DNA from: Pectinophora gossypiella
Taxonomy: Eukaryota; Arthropoda; Insecta; Lepidoptera; Gelechiidae
Assembly: GCF_024362695.1 (NCBI RefSeq)
Contig: NC_065408.1
Location: 9,300,001 to 9,364,000 of the forward strand
DNA: 64,000 nucleotides
Direction: 5' to 3'
Shown: positions 20,201 to 27,679 of the stretch, in pieces
Position numbering within the stretch: the stretch's first letter is position 1
Layout: each line of letters begins with the position of its first letter
Made by a program: the position numbers and the translations under genes
Notes under the pieces: model-generated
Seen by the model: only the letters and a program-made list of their open reading frames with translations
The model's database searches: none
What the model was told of the DNA's origin: nothing

Positions 20201-21792
20201 ATAACCTCAATAGAACAATGCCATGAAAGGTCGTTATTTTGAAACGTAAATTATGATTTCGGCTAAAGAAACCATTGATTGGCTCTCGGTAAATTAAGCT
20301 ATCAGGGAAACAAGTAAGTTTTCACTGATTTAATCTACTATCCGGGAAATGTATTTCTATTAAGAGTTTTGAAATGCCGTAGGAAATCCAAAGCGGCAAA
20401 CTCAAACATACCGAAACATAGAATTTGTGACAAACGCAGAGGTTTGTGCATATATAATTTATCTCACTTTACTAATTAGCTCCATTAAAGCATTTATAGT
20501 TTAAATTACCTTTAATAATAATGATATAACACTTTATCGTACAATAGGAACATAAAATACGATACAAACAACAAACAAGAACATAAATGGAAAATGGCAA
20601 TTTTATTGCAAAGTCATCCACGCAACCTTTAAGTATAGGATATAATTGTACTTAACGAAAGTATAGCCATACGTACGGTGCAAACAAAATAATAAATCTG
20701 AGTATAGCTTTGTGATAGGTAAAATAATAAAGTACATAAACATTGGAAGGTATTCTCGTATTACAAAACTCTGGAGTAGCGAATACAATGCAATGCAATC
20801 TGCGATAAGTTGCGCAAACACAAAAAGATGAAAGATACTTACTTGGAATGGAACAGCGAACAGACCTATAACTATGTCTGCTAGTGCTAAATTGGCTATG
20901 TAGCAGTTGGTAACACTTTGCATTCGACGAGAGGTAGCCACTACCCACATGACCAGAAAATTACCCACAACTGCCAAAACTGATATCGACCCGTAGAGGA
21001 ACGATAGCAGAACTATCATGCTAGTTGGAACGTCGTATAACGTATCTGAAACAAAAATTGTTATTTGTTTAACAAGAAGGCAAAGATATATTTTTCGTCG
21101 AGTAAGTACCTAATTTCCCTCTTGGGAAACCACTGCCCTATTTTTTCCTAAAAAAGTAGCATGGAAAATGCTGCATCGACAAGATCGTGGCTCTTAAATT
21201 GATGATGATGATGAAGTACCTAGTTTAAATCACGAACTAGCGCAGAACCACGATCGTAGTGAGTGATTTTAATATGGACTAGCTAGTGCTCAGCTGAGCA
21301 CATTGAGAGATTTAAAGGCACGAGACATAAAAATAATTTCCTCTTATGTGAACATAAAACTTTTCACTCCGCGTTTTTTTTCAGCGAGAAAAGTTTTATA
21401 GATTAATGCTTACTAATATTAAAATATAATCTCGACTGTGTTGGGTCCTTGATGTATAAACCAATGTATTTATGGGTAGTAATGCAAAATGTGATATTTT
21501 TAAACTACATTCATAAGATCACGCCTATTTCCCATTGGGGTACGCTGAGACCACGGAGTTCTACTTTCTACGATCTTGACACACCACTTTTGCTTCTTCC
21601 ATTCTCAAATTAATTTCAAAAATACTTCAATTGTGTAACTTTTGCTACCTTTTCGACATTAGATTTTGGACTACTCCAATGTGGGTAAATTACTTACCAA
21701 TTGTATCATTAGTTCCATTATTTCCTAAATATTCTTCAATGGTCGCATTCACTGACCAATCTGCTTCTTCGTCTTGTGCAGAACTTGATGTA
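2175..21792 (-). CDS. Lkr: Leucokinin (kinin) receptor, class A GPCR, partial (7 exons)
   Basis: G-protein-coupled receptor for insect kinins, which control Malpighian tubule secretion, hindgut contraction and feeding; it acts at the plasma membrane. Seven exons join in frame: 21792-21698, 21045-20843, 18546-18398, 6892-6771, 5987-5893, 4822-4697 and 2275-2175, giving about 296 residues. In order: an acidic, N-glycosylatable N-terminus; TM1 (VLAVVGNFLVMWVVAT); TM2 (NCYIANLALADIVIG); ECL1 and TM3 (FQAALLQRW, then AIAVDRHRAII); TM4 (RVAKVIIVFIWVLALS); ECL2 with PFC; TM5 (YVIPLFVITFAYAHMAMKLW); ICL3 ending KNKKK; TM6 (ALFALCWLPLQ). FQAALLQRW, DRH in place of DRY, and the ICL3 segment match kinin receptors better than tachykinin or RYamide receptors. 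The start codon and TM7/tail are not in the exons found. Introns reach 11.5 kb and are full of TEs. Confidence 0.9.
3548..3858. mobile_element. MITE family K, copy 1 (right end truncated)
   Basis: It starts GTGCTGATTCCAG, then ACACCACCTAATTTTATTTT and AGTTAT, and the right part carries the reverse complement of the family's inner arm (CGTCCCTTTCCGTTTCGGCG, then ATAAGAAA). The full copy at 39392-39769 shows the same terminal arms. The outer about 40 bp of the right arm are lost here. Confidence 0.75.
3862..4003. mobile_element. MITE family L, copy 1
   Basis: Short inverted-repeat element: left arm AATTCATCTAAAAAAGCAAT, right arm containing ATTGCTTTCTTAGACGAATT, which is its near reverse complement. 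It begins GGTTAAAAAGACACATCGAA. A second copy is at 60024-60154, with partial ends at 9713-9762 and about 62773-62810. It abuts MITE K directly. Confidence 0.7.
4697..4822 (-). CDS. Lkr: Kinin receptor exon: TM5 and ICL3
   Basis: Acceptor GACGCAG before TACGTAATCCCG; donor GTACGT after AAAAAG; 42 whole codons, phase 0 to 0. It encodes YVIPLFVITFAYAHMAMKLW, then GARAPGNAQELRDANHMKNK and KK. LWG...PGNAQ...RNKKK is a conserved kinin-receptor ICL3 pattern. Confidence 0.92.
4823..5892. other. Kinin receptor intron with a repeat fragment and a purine-rich stretch
   Basis: At about 5478-5570 is a widespread lepidopteran repeat motif (CTTACCATCAGGTGAGATTG). From 5585 to 5850 the plus strand is A/G-rich and gives a long Lys/Arg-rich open frame; I read that as low-complexity retroposon DNA, not a gene. 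Confidence 0.5.
5893..5987 (-). CDS. Lkr: Kinin receptor exon: ECL2 and start of TM5
   Basis: Acceptor GATTTCAG before TGACGAAAAT; donor GTAAAT after TTCCAG. With the last G of the previous exon it reads V TKITYKKPFCAPSEFG and then SNSLSIYRLLLYIFQ. The Cys in PFC is the expected ECL2 partner of the TM3 cysteine. Phase 1 in, phase 0 out. Confidence 0.9.
5988..6770. other. Kinin receptor intron (783 bp)
   Basis: AT-rich, with a GGAGGGTTATATGTTTGA motif (6153-6170) followed by about four ATGT units to 6200. The same motif in reverse is at 12166-12210, so this is a retroposon 3' end. Confidence 0.5.
6771..6892 (-). CDS. Lkr: Kinin receptor exon: ICL2 and TM4
   Basis: Acceptor TTTCAG before CGCCCACAC; donor GTATAA after GATCCAG. 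The first base completes a codon begun by AG in the TM3 exon, giving AGC (Ser) where kinin receptors I know have Arg. Then AHTSKRVAKVIIVFIWVLAL and SLAAPMAMFWVVIMEDEVDP. Phase 2 in, phase 1 out. Confidence 0.88.
7129..7370 (-). mobile_element. SINE A copy, minus orientation, lacking its 3' tail
   Basis: Read on the minus strand, a tRNA-like head (box A TGGTCTAGTGGTTAGA), the core GTGCTTCGGAGGGCACGTTA (next bases AGCCGTTGGTCCCGG), then the A-specific body TGGAGCAGCGTGGTGGAGTA. The RTE-like tail is absent at the left edge but appears in the opposite orientation at 7426-7485. The B-box region is partly deleted compared with 24587-24928. Confidence 0.8.
7351..7410. repeat. Three exact 20-bp tandem copies at the SINE head
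   Basis: ACTAGACCACGGAGGCTGTT occurs three times in a row (7351, 7371, 7391). The unit is the reverse complement of the SINE's 5' end including box A, so the internal Pol III promoter start is triplicated. Confidence 0.97.
7426..7485 (+). mobile_element. SINE A 3' tail fragment, plus orientation
   Basis: GGTTAATTGAGGGGAGGCCT, then GTGCCCAGCAGTGGGACGTA and TATAGGCAGTTTATG: the tail shared by SINE A copies and RTE LINEs. With 7129-7370 it makes an inverted chimera. Confidence 0.8.
7885..7985 (-). mobile_element. SINE B 3' part, degenerate
   Basis: Contains CATCAACCCTGGTGGCAGGG, TTACTATTGAACCGCC and TGTAACGACTACGTA, the reverse complement of the SINE B body. The head is not recognisable. Confidence 0.6.
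8058..8286. mobile_element. Family C element, copy 1 (host of a nested insertion)
   Basis: Starts TGTGATGCTCCCTGGCCGGA and ends near GGCCAGGGAGTATTTATCCC, CACCGTGAGT and GTAATCAAGCA. The ends carry inverted CTCCCTGGCC/GGCCAGGGAG. The copy at 28893-29118 lacks the inner insertion at 8103-8168. Confidence 0.75.
8103..8168 (-). mobile_element. SINE A tail inserted in family C, 14-bp TSD
   Basis: A 66-bp 5'-truncated SINE A tail flanked by exact TAAATAATACATCA copies (8089-8102 and 8169-8182). The TSD length fits LINE-driven retroposition. Confidence 0.85.
8690..8750. repeat. (AACAT)n/(AGCAT)n tandem repeat
   Basis: Imperfect five-base units ACATA and then AGCAT over about 55 bp. SINE A copies have ACATAACATA tails, so this may be an expanded retroposon tail. 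Confidence 0.8.
8773..8822 (+). mobile_element. LINE 3' end, same family as the element at 1-1066
   Basis: TTGACCTTCAACAAGTTTAT CCATGATGACGTTGAATAAATGATAATGATA: matches 991-1040 and ends in a different short tail. A strongly 5'-truncated copy. Confidence 0.8.
9713..9762. mobile_element. MITE L end fragment
   Basis: AAAAAGGCCACATTGAAGCA followed by TTTTTTCTAAAAAA matches the left arm of family L at 3862; the rest is absent. Confidence 0.5.
10103..10396 (-). mobile_element. SINE H, full-length, minus orientation
   Basis: On the minus strand: GGAGCTCGGTGGCGCAGCGG (tRNA-like box A), a 5S-rRNA-like segment (GAAGTTAAGCAACTTTCGCA ... GGTCATAGGATGGGTGAAC), the shared core GTGCTTCGGAAGGCACGTTA, a body, and the tail GCAGTGGGGACGTTAATGGG. 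It carries the uninterrupted GATGGTTTAAGGCCCG that serves as the empty site for the MITE in the 26.1-kb copy. Confidence 0.88.
10955..11040. repeat. AC-rich simple repeat
   Basis: Imperfect ACAC/ATACAC/ACAG mixture over about 85 bp. The open frame at 10801-11106 is a by-product (His/Thr runs). Confidence 0.9.
11086..11150 (+). mobile_element. Family J arm fragment
   Basis: GGGAGTCTCATATCCTTGAT followed by TTAAACGCGGTAAGAACCTG TTATTATGTG matches the right arm of the J inverted-repeat element at 27680-27907. Confidence 0.65.
11824..11940 (-). mobile_element. SINE A, 5'-truncated, 12-bp TSD
   Basis: Tail plus part of the body, minus orientation, flanked by ACACTACCATTC at 11812-11823 and 11941-11952. 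Confidence 0.88.
12160..12215 (-). mobile_element. Retroposon 3' end (family M)
   Basis: ATAGCGGTCAAACATATAAC CCTCCGTTTTACTTCGCTGA: reverse complement of the motif at 6150-6200. Confidence 0.5.
13065..13118 (+). repeat. G-rich tract with possible quadruplex
   Basis: GGTGGCGGATCAGGGGGGTT, then AGGTTAGTTTGGGGGGGAGG: several G-runs within 45 bp in otherwise AT-rich DNA. It includes two TTAGG-like units, too few to be telomeric. Confidence 0.6.
15128..15376 (-). other. Unassigned 82-codon open frame
   Basis: An uninterrupted minus frame with fairly balanced composition (contains PFDEAITEMNFQKPLFYCHD). I recognise no family and see no splice or promoter context. It lies inside the receptor intron on the same strand. 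The sequence before its ATG resembles a lepidopteran repeat, so a TE remnant is most likely. Confidence 0.25.
15458..15505 (-). mobile_element. Family E fragment
   Basis: CAAATGGAGAGCGCTGAGGG CTCTCACTCGATACAAGG matches the inner part of family E (compare 36840-36885). Confidence 0.6.
16261..16321. repeat. (AAAATACAT)n-like low-complexity run
   Basis: Imperfect ATAAAATACATAACATAAA units immediately before a SINE A fragment. Confidence 0.7.
16340..16433 (+). mobile_element. SINE A core fragment
   Basis: ATCACCTGATTGTCCGAAAA, GTGCTTCGGAGGGCACGTTA and AGCCGTTGGTCCCAGC: core only, head and tail missing. Confidence 0.8.
17390..17710 (+). pseudogene. Decayed coding remnant in TIR element N
   Basis: A frame from ATG at 17390 reads MFCIKAADNNYSCVNANNTN and stops at 17557 just at a TTTTTAG that looks like a splice acceptor. 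The next frame (from 17561) reads MANNEGRVTTLRKSMDYYWI with an acidic/Lys-rich continuation to about 17710, where a family E fragment interrupts it. Further on, ILNDDQWHEIVSKNMTTTSK ends in TAA near 18034. These may be pieces of one transposon protein; function unknown. Confidence 0.35.
17711..17762 (-). mobile_element. Family E 3' end nested in element N
   Basis: TTTTTTGACGTGACTTATTG, then TAGATATGCCGCAGATGGCA TTAACTACTTG: the antisense poly(A) end of family E, interrupting the open frame of element N. Confidence 0.8.
17865..17899. repeat. GC-rich hairpin inside element N
   Basis: GGGGTGGCCC and GGGCCACCCC face each other across a 2-base loop, with GGCG/CGCC extending the stem. Very GC-rich against AT-rich surroundings. 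Confidence 0.8.
18398..18546 (-). CDS. Lkr: Kinin receptor exon: ECL1 and TM3 with DRH
   Basis: Acceptor TTGTTGCAG before TTTCAAGCG; donor GTAAAT after CCGTTGAG. It encodes FQAALLQRWLLPHFMCPFCP, FVQALSVNVSVFTLTAIAVD and RHRAIITPL. FQAALLQRW and SVNVSVFTLTAIA.DRHRAII are close to fly and mosquito kinin receptors. Phase 0 in, phase 2 out. Confidence 0.95.
18745..18990. mobile_element. Probable MITE with imperfect inverted ends
   Basis: Left CTTTTATACACTGCAACTTT then TTACAGCGATGC; right end reads, in reverse complement, CTTTATACATTTGCGACTTT then TTGCACCGATACTG. GC-richer than its surroundings. Exact borders uncertain. Confidence 0.5.
19350..19455. mobile_element. Family D MITE, truncated
   Basis: GGAATTTTCCGCCGCAAAAG and then GAAAATTCCACTTGATATTA, AGTCAGAATCATGAGCTGAA: the centre and right arm of the palindromic family D. 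The left end is missing. Confidence 0.75.
20843..21045 (-). CDS. Lkr: Kinin receptor exon: TM1 and TM2
   Basis: Acceptor TTGTTTCAG before ATACGTTATAC; donor GTAAGT after CCATTCCAA. It encodes DTLYDVPTSMIVLLSFLYGS, ISVLAVVGNFLVMWVVATSR, RMQSVTNCYIANLALADIVI and GLFAVPFQ. GN in TM1 and LALAD in TM2 are class A hallmarks. The frame runs unspliced past the donor for a while, but the next exon (FQAALLQRW) shows where it should join. Phase 1 in, phase 0 out. Confidence 0.95.
21046..21697. other. Kinin receptor intron (652 bp)
   Basis: AT-rich, with a TTGATGATGATGATGA run at about 21199-21214 that resembles the end of an RTE LINE. Otherwise nothing recognised. Confidence 0.5.
21698..21792 (-). CDS. 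Lkr: Kinin receptor exon: extracellular N-terminus
   Basis: Acceptor TTGTTACAG before TACATCAAG; donor GTAAGTA after ACAATTG. It encodes TSSSAQDEEADWSVNATIEE and YLGNNGTNDTI with N-glycosylation sequons NAT and NGT (and NDT). The other two frames of this interval have stops. Phase 2 in, so the initiator exon upstream must end with two bases of a codon; I did not find it. Confidence 0.85.
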
Positions 21793-21892
21793 CTGTAACA
21801 AAATTTTATAAGATTACGGGCGTGATAATTTGTTTGCAATAGGTTAGTTTCCAACTAGTCAAAACAATTACTTTTTACTTAATTTATATAAA

Positions 21893-22205
21893 AAAACACA
21901 CTGCGACGTCATAGAAAACGTAATAAAATGTCGGACGTAAAATAGAAGTAAAATAGAAAAAGAAGATGTTTCTCTTCAGTTTAAATATTTTTCTGTCTTT
22001 ATTTAGTAATCAGAATTTCATAATTTAAGAAAGGATAAACTACGCAATTGCCTACTTGACTATCTAATCAAATGAGATACTTTTAACGAACCAAAATGAG
22101 TTTTCTTTGGAGTTTGTATGAAAATGCTGTCCTGGGACTAATAAAAGCGGTAAACGCCGTACTCATTGTTACTTAATTCATAAATAGAACAGAAAAAAGG
22201 GCAGT
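21893..22205. mobile_element. Family G repeat, copy 1
   Basis: Shares CAAATGAGATACTTTTAACG, CTTTGGAGTTTGTATG, ACTCATTGTTACTTAATTCA TAAATA with copies at 42079, 50486 and 58740. The left part (21893-21960) contains the reverse-oriented GACGTCATAG end. Confidence 0.65.
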
Positions 22206-24586
22206 GGTTTGACCTACGGGGTATATCGTAGAACTTTTGCCAAGGGATACGGTTGAAGACCTCAACGATCGCAGAGGCGGAGAAGGGAGCCATCGACACG
22301 GCAATGCCGGACGGAAAGGACTGTAATCTGGAACCTGATAGAGGACAGCAGTAACTGTCAGTACTATTCAGAAGCGGAGGACAGAAATCCTACTACGGCT
22401 TTGAAATAGACTACTCTGGACGTCCCACTAGCGTCAGACAGAGTACTGCGGGGACAGCCAATAAAGCCTTATAAAATATGAACCTTTTATAGATGTAAGA
22501 CCGAATGATCTTTTAAAATCTAAATTCCACTGTTTAACTTGTGTCTGAAACCCTATCACAAATCATGAAAATGCATGAATACTATTTCATGGGCACTAGC
22601 CCACTTGCTGCTTTTAATACTAAGTCCCAAGGATGGATATGGTAAACCTTACGGTAAGAGGCGATCAGTGTGTTATCGAACATATTTTAATGGTCCATAA
22701 TACAATCCCTCAGTCGTTTTTTACGACACGTCCAGGAGAAAATTAAGTAGCTAAACGTGTTTTATGATTCTGAGTCGCTGCTTATGCGGCATAGAAGCAT
22801 TTATTCAGAATGAGCTCACAAAACTTAACCTTAGTCGAGAAGAAAGCATTTTATAATTCTTTATAAAAAATAAACTTTCTAAACGCCTTGCAAATTCTTT
22901 TTTTATGATTTTGTTGCTGAGTAAAAGCTTGTTCTAACCTTTGTTATTTATTTTTTTCCGCCGCTACACCACCGCTTTAGCAATACTGAAGTTCAAACAG
23001 ATTAAATAATATCTGTCAACTATAATTAAAACACATATACTTAACGAGGTCTTATTCTGTCACCTGTACCAGTACCTATTTAGTAAAATATCTTACTTAC
23101 ATTCATTTACCTAGTTTACGCGTCACAAACTACTTAGTATTTTTTTTATATATATATATTGTGACTTTTGTATTGAAATAAATTATCTCTCTCCTATTTC
23201 TCATATTAATCAAGAGTCATTTTTCAACAGACTATACTAATATAATTTAACTTTGATCCATAAAAACTGTTTTACGTCGATAATTAATTGGAATAGGTTC
23301 GTTAATTTTGGACAGCTTTTTAGCTTTCTTTTATTATAGTTTTTACGGTAAACGAGTAAATAAAAAAAAACTTTATCATGTATTTCATCAAAATTGTAAA
23401 TAATGACTTATCGTCCATTTTATTCCCGAAAATCCTGAAAATGTGACACGCAAAAAGAATCAAAATATTGTCTTACTAGTCAAGTATCTACTATTCGAGT
23501 GCATTTAACGTTTAATACCTGGTATACTGAAATATGTGATATTTTATTTAAGTATAATGTGAAATATTTAAGTATAATAAATAGCTTAGTGATATCATAT
23601 TAGCATATCGTGTCTAAATGTCGTAGGTTTATATTTTGTATATAACTAAGCACGTACGATAAGATTTATACTAGAATGGAAAACAAAGATAATTATGTTT
23701 TTAAATAATCAATCAAATTATTACTAATGTAATTAAAACTTTCTACTCCTCTTTTATGATGTGTATTTATGGTTCTTATACTAACTTTTATAATTGTTGT
23801 AATTATAAATTTAATTAGAGCTAAACCAGAGTTTTCCATTATTACGTTCTCGAAATTACAGCATGATAAACGGTCTAATTAGATCAGAGTTATCACATTA
23901 ATCACTAAAATTCTCAAAATGTATTTTACACCGCATTCTAATTTTGAGAGTTTTGATGTAACAAGGGATTAAAATTTTAGAATCTTCAATCATCCTGGAT
24001 AAAACGAATTATTATTTTTATTAAATTTATTTTAAGTATTGTGAAGGCAATATAATTACTTACTTAAAATAAATTTAAGAGAATTGATGATATAATGTAT
24101 TATCGCACAATTAAGCAACCACCATCAACGTTACTTCTATTACCTAACCTACATGCAGTGGCGGAAAATAGCATATTCGTGATAAATATTTTTTCCTGTG
24201 ATTTCTTTTACAAATTGTATTATATCACGCAATTGCAAGAAAACGCAGTTGCAGTCATAGTAACTGCCAATACATACACAATGTAGACCATTTTACATAT
24301 TTTTATTAATAACATAGCACGTAAAGTAACATGCACTTTATGCATTTCACATTACGGATAAATTTTAATAGTTTTATTATAAACAGCGAATGTACCAGAC
24401 TGCTGATAATACAAGTCGACTAAATTTTACGTTGTTTCTGAGGTAAGCTCTAAAAAAATATTTTGACGATATGTCATCCCTGATGGAACTTAAATTGTGT
24501 TAGACTGAGTAAGGGAAAATAAATGGAAAAAGTTTGACTCGAGATTTGAACCGCAGGTCTTGTCAAACCGGGGCGAGAATGTTCAC

Positions 24587-25201
24587 ATAACATAACATAA
24601 ACATAAACTGCCTATATACGTCCCACTGCTGGGCACAGGCCTCCCCTCAATCAACCGGAGGGGGTATGGAGCATACTCCACCACGCTGCTCCAATGCGGG
24701 TTGGTGGAGGTGTTTTTACGGCTAATAGCCGGGACCAACGGCTTAACGTGCCCTCCGAAGCACGGAATCATCTTACTTTTACGGACAATCAGGTGATTCA
24801 AGCCTGAAAAGTCCTTACTAAACAAAGGACAGTCTCACAAAGAGATTTCGACAATGTCACCATTGGGACTCGAACCCGGACCTCCAGACCGTGAGCCTAA
24901 CGCTCTAACCACTAGACCACGGTGGCTGTCATTATTAAGTATACTTAATTATTAATTTATAACACTAATCGTGATCTTGTGCGCAGCGTTCGCCTGAGTA
25001 TTGTATGAGCTGAATCATCTCCCTCAGTATTCGGTACGGTGTCTCTAGCAGTCTGTATAATACATGATGATGATGACATCCTCCCAGACGTATCCGTCGA
25101 CGGCGACACCCTTAGCTAGTGTTAGCCTGATATCCCGATGGGGACATTGTCGAAATCACTTTGTGAGACTGTCCTTTGTTTGGTAAGGACTTTTCAGGCT
25201 T
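24587..25201 (-). mobile_element. Composite SINE A element with 10-bp TSD
   Basis: Flanked by GAATGTTCAC (24577-24586 and 25202-25211). From the left: a complete minus-strand SINE A (24587-24928), a middle segment of about 200 bp containing a family D motif and CCGTCGACGGCGACACCCTT, then a plus-strand SINE A piece (about 25134-25201). The SINE plus middle segment recur together at 44567-45105, so they moved as one unit. Confidence 0.75.
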
Positions 25202-25639
25202 GAATGTTCACCATCAAATTCTTATTCTCTCCTTCGTCGATTTTTATCTGAAACTTTAAGGTGGGTACTGACTGGTGTTACGAGATAAATTAATAAATCA
25301 TTGGTGCAAGTCCGGTGCAGCGATTCGAACCGGCGTTTTCCATTTGAGAAGCACGCCGGTGAATTTTAAAATACATATTAGATCCACAAAACTTTATTTC
25401 ATCAATCGAACAAAGCAATATCTGAAATAGGCCTTAGGGAACCGCTGACAATCATCTCGTGTGGTTTGAAGGGGATTTTATTAAATAAACTATATTTTCA
25501 GAAACGACTTCTGAAGACAGTATTGATCAGTATTTGGGCTATTGTTCAGTTTATACAAAATATTATGTGCACATGAATGTGCGGGCGTCGTAAAAACCAG
25601 CGAATGGATTAATGTCATTTTAACATTCTATCTATCTAC

Positions 25640-25757
25640 TCAGCCTGTATCCACCCACTGCTGGGTATAGCTTTCACGCCATCCTTTTCGGTCCTGAGCA
25701 AGTCCTATCCATTGCTTTCCGGCATACCTCACAATGTCATCCGACCACTGGACATCA
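25640..25757 (-). pseudogene. RTE-type LINE polymerase C-terminal fragment
   Basis: On the minus strand it reads VQWSDDIVRYAGKQWIGLAQ, DRKGWRESYTQQWVDTG and stop. The WSDD(I/L)...W...AQDR..W....(A/T)Y.QQW pattern is the conserved C-terminus of lepidopteran RTE-like LINEs. Confidence 0.75.
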
Positions 25758-26133
25758 TTTTAACATTGTTGAACATTATTATCAGGCTGTTACCGCATGT
25801 TTTAGGACTTCGCCTCATAAGTGGCTTCACGTTATTCTCTGATTGTTACTTGTGGTCGAAACTTGACGGGATAATGGAAAGTTATTTCAGAAATATCTTC
25901 GGCCCGTACCATTACCGTACGCAGGATAGTATTGTTACACAGTTTAGCAGGCTGAAAGCCACAATATAAACTTTATGATACTAACCTTACCTAACCTTTA
26001 CATAACAACAGTCACAACATCAAAATCGAGCAGCTACGACGTTCATAAATAGTAATTACTTATTTAAATATCCAACTTCTAGAAGAAAATGTAAAGCAAG
26101 AAGAAGGACAAAAGGACAATATTATTAATAATG

Positions 26134-26511
26134 AGGAGCTCGGTGGCGCAGCGGTAAACGCGTTCGGTCTGCGATTGTTGAAGTTAAGCAACTTTCGCAA
26201 AGGCCGGTCATAGGATGGGTGACCACAAAAAAAAAGTTTTCACCTCGAGCTCCTCCGTGCTTCGGAAGGCACGTTAAGCCGTTGGTCCCGGCTGCATTAG
26301 CAGTCGTTAATAACCACCAATCCGCACTGGGCCCGCGTGATGGTTTAACCTCTCATCTGCCGGAACGCGGATCTCGACCAGACACAATGTAAAATCTATT
26401 GTGTCTGGTATCTCGGCAGATGAGAGGTTAAGGCCCGATCTCCCTATCCATCCATAGGGAAGGCCCGTGCCCTTGCAGTGGGGACGTTAATGGGCTGGTG
26501 ATGATGATTAA
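26134..26511 (+). mobile_element. SINE H copy interrupted by a MITE
   Basis: Head GAGCTCGGTGGCGCAGCGGT (tRNA-like box A), then 26180-26224 AAGTTAAGCAAC...GGTCATAGGATGGGTGACC, which resembles the internal control region of 5S rRNA genes. Shared core at 26251-26292, tail GCAGTGGGGACGTTAATGGG and GATGATGAT. The MITE at 26349-26427 splits the body. Possible TSD ATTAATAA. Confidence 0.88.
26349..26427. mobile_element. 79-bp MITE with TTAA target duplication
   Basis: Termini CCTCTCATCTGCCG and CGGCAGATGAGAGG are perfect 14-bp inverted repeats; inside, ACCAGACACAAT and ATTGTGTCTGGT form a second perfect pair. Flanked by TTAA on both sides (26345-26348 and 26428-26431). The SINE H copy at 10103-10396 has the single TTAA. 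A TTAA TSD points to piggyBac-type transposition (inference). Confidence 0.92.
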
Positions 26512-26837
26512 TAAAATAAATGTGTCAACAGTGTAATGTGCGTGAGGAGTATGTATATTTTGTTATGAGGGTGTTTGTGTGTGTTTAAATTATTATACCT
26601 AAACAAAAAAAAACAGAAAGATACGAATACATATAACCGCACACTTAACAGGCAAGAGAAAAATGATTACAGAAATATCTTCCAAACCACTTGGAAAAAT
26701 AGTATGATTCTCTTGTTCACCGCGGAGAAGACAATACTGGTTTTTATTAATGATCTTTATCATTCAGTCCAGTTAGATACGGACATAAACCTCGGAATGA
26801 AATAATAATAGCTTGAAAACTTGTATAAATACGTATT

Positions 26838-26897
26838 TTCCTTGGGGGAGGCCTATGCCCAGCAGTGGGCGACGTACGGCTGATGATGATGATGATA
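26838..26897 (+). mobile_element. RTE LINE 3' end with (GAT)n tail
   Basis: GGGGGAGGCCTATGCCCAGC, AGTGGGCGACGTACGGCTGA, TGATGATGATGATAA: the usual stop-and-tail of RTE LINEs, 5'-truncated. Confidence 0.8.
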
Positions 26898-27157
26898 ACG
26901 TTTTATTTTTGTCAGTTTGTAGGTAAGTATATTTAAATCGTGTCCATGGGTCAAAATACTACACGATGTCCCAAATTTTTTTTAATAATCCCATTTCCGT
27001 CTATTTAGTAACTGAACGTGGATTAAGTCGGTAGGAAAGTTGTAGAGCCATATATTATTATCTATTTTGGTCTGAGTCTATATTTACTACCCAATGTAAA
27101 ACAGAACGTCTAGTTCAGTACAATTTGTGTTTATATTTCAATATAGATGGATGAATA

Positions 27158-27487
27158 GCGGCCTCCATGGTCCAGTGGTTTGAGCGTTGGGCTCACGATC
27201 CGATGGTCCCGGGATCAAGTCCCGGTGGGGACATAACACAAAAATCACTTTGTGGTCCCTAGTTTGGTTAGGACATTACAGGCTGATCAACTGAATGTCT
27301 AAAAAGTACGATGATTCGTGCTTCGGAAGGCACGTTTAGCCGTTGGTCCCGGTTACTACTTATTGATATAAGTTAGTAGTCGTTACATGAGCCATGTCAG
27401 GGGCCTTTGGCGGCTCAATAGTAACCCTGACACCAAGGTTGATGGGGTTGGTAATTCACCTCACAACCCACACGATAGAAGAAGAAG
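27158..27487 (+). mobile_element. SINE B, full-length
   Basis: tRNA-like head GCGGCCTCCATGGTCCAGTG (box A), GTCCCGGGATCAAGTCCCGG (box B region), core GTGCTTCGGAAGGCACGTTT AGCCGTTGGTCCCGG, body GTAGTCGTTACATGAGCCAT, tail CACACGATAGAAGAAGAAG. Confidence 0.9.
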
Positions 27488-27679
27488 TCGAGGTCAGGCT
27501 GATCGATGCTATTCTAACACTATTTAATCTTGATAGAACGTGAAAAATGAGAACCACTTATCCTGGGATCCCCTTATACTTCAAAATACCCGTTTTTGAC
27601 TCATCTGAGTGGAATACCCGATGCATGCAAAAGAAATGGTGAACATTGTTTTAAGTTTACGCGGTTGTAATCATAATTA

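Larger units (their letters stand above)
18547..20842. other. Kinin receptor intron (2.3 kb)
   Basis: It contains a MITE at about 18745-18990, a family D piece at 19350-19450 and a LINE tail at about 19650-19700. The frames at 18580-18808 and 20013-20210 lack coding features. Confidence 0.6.
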
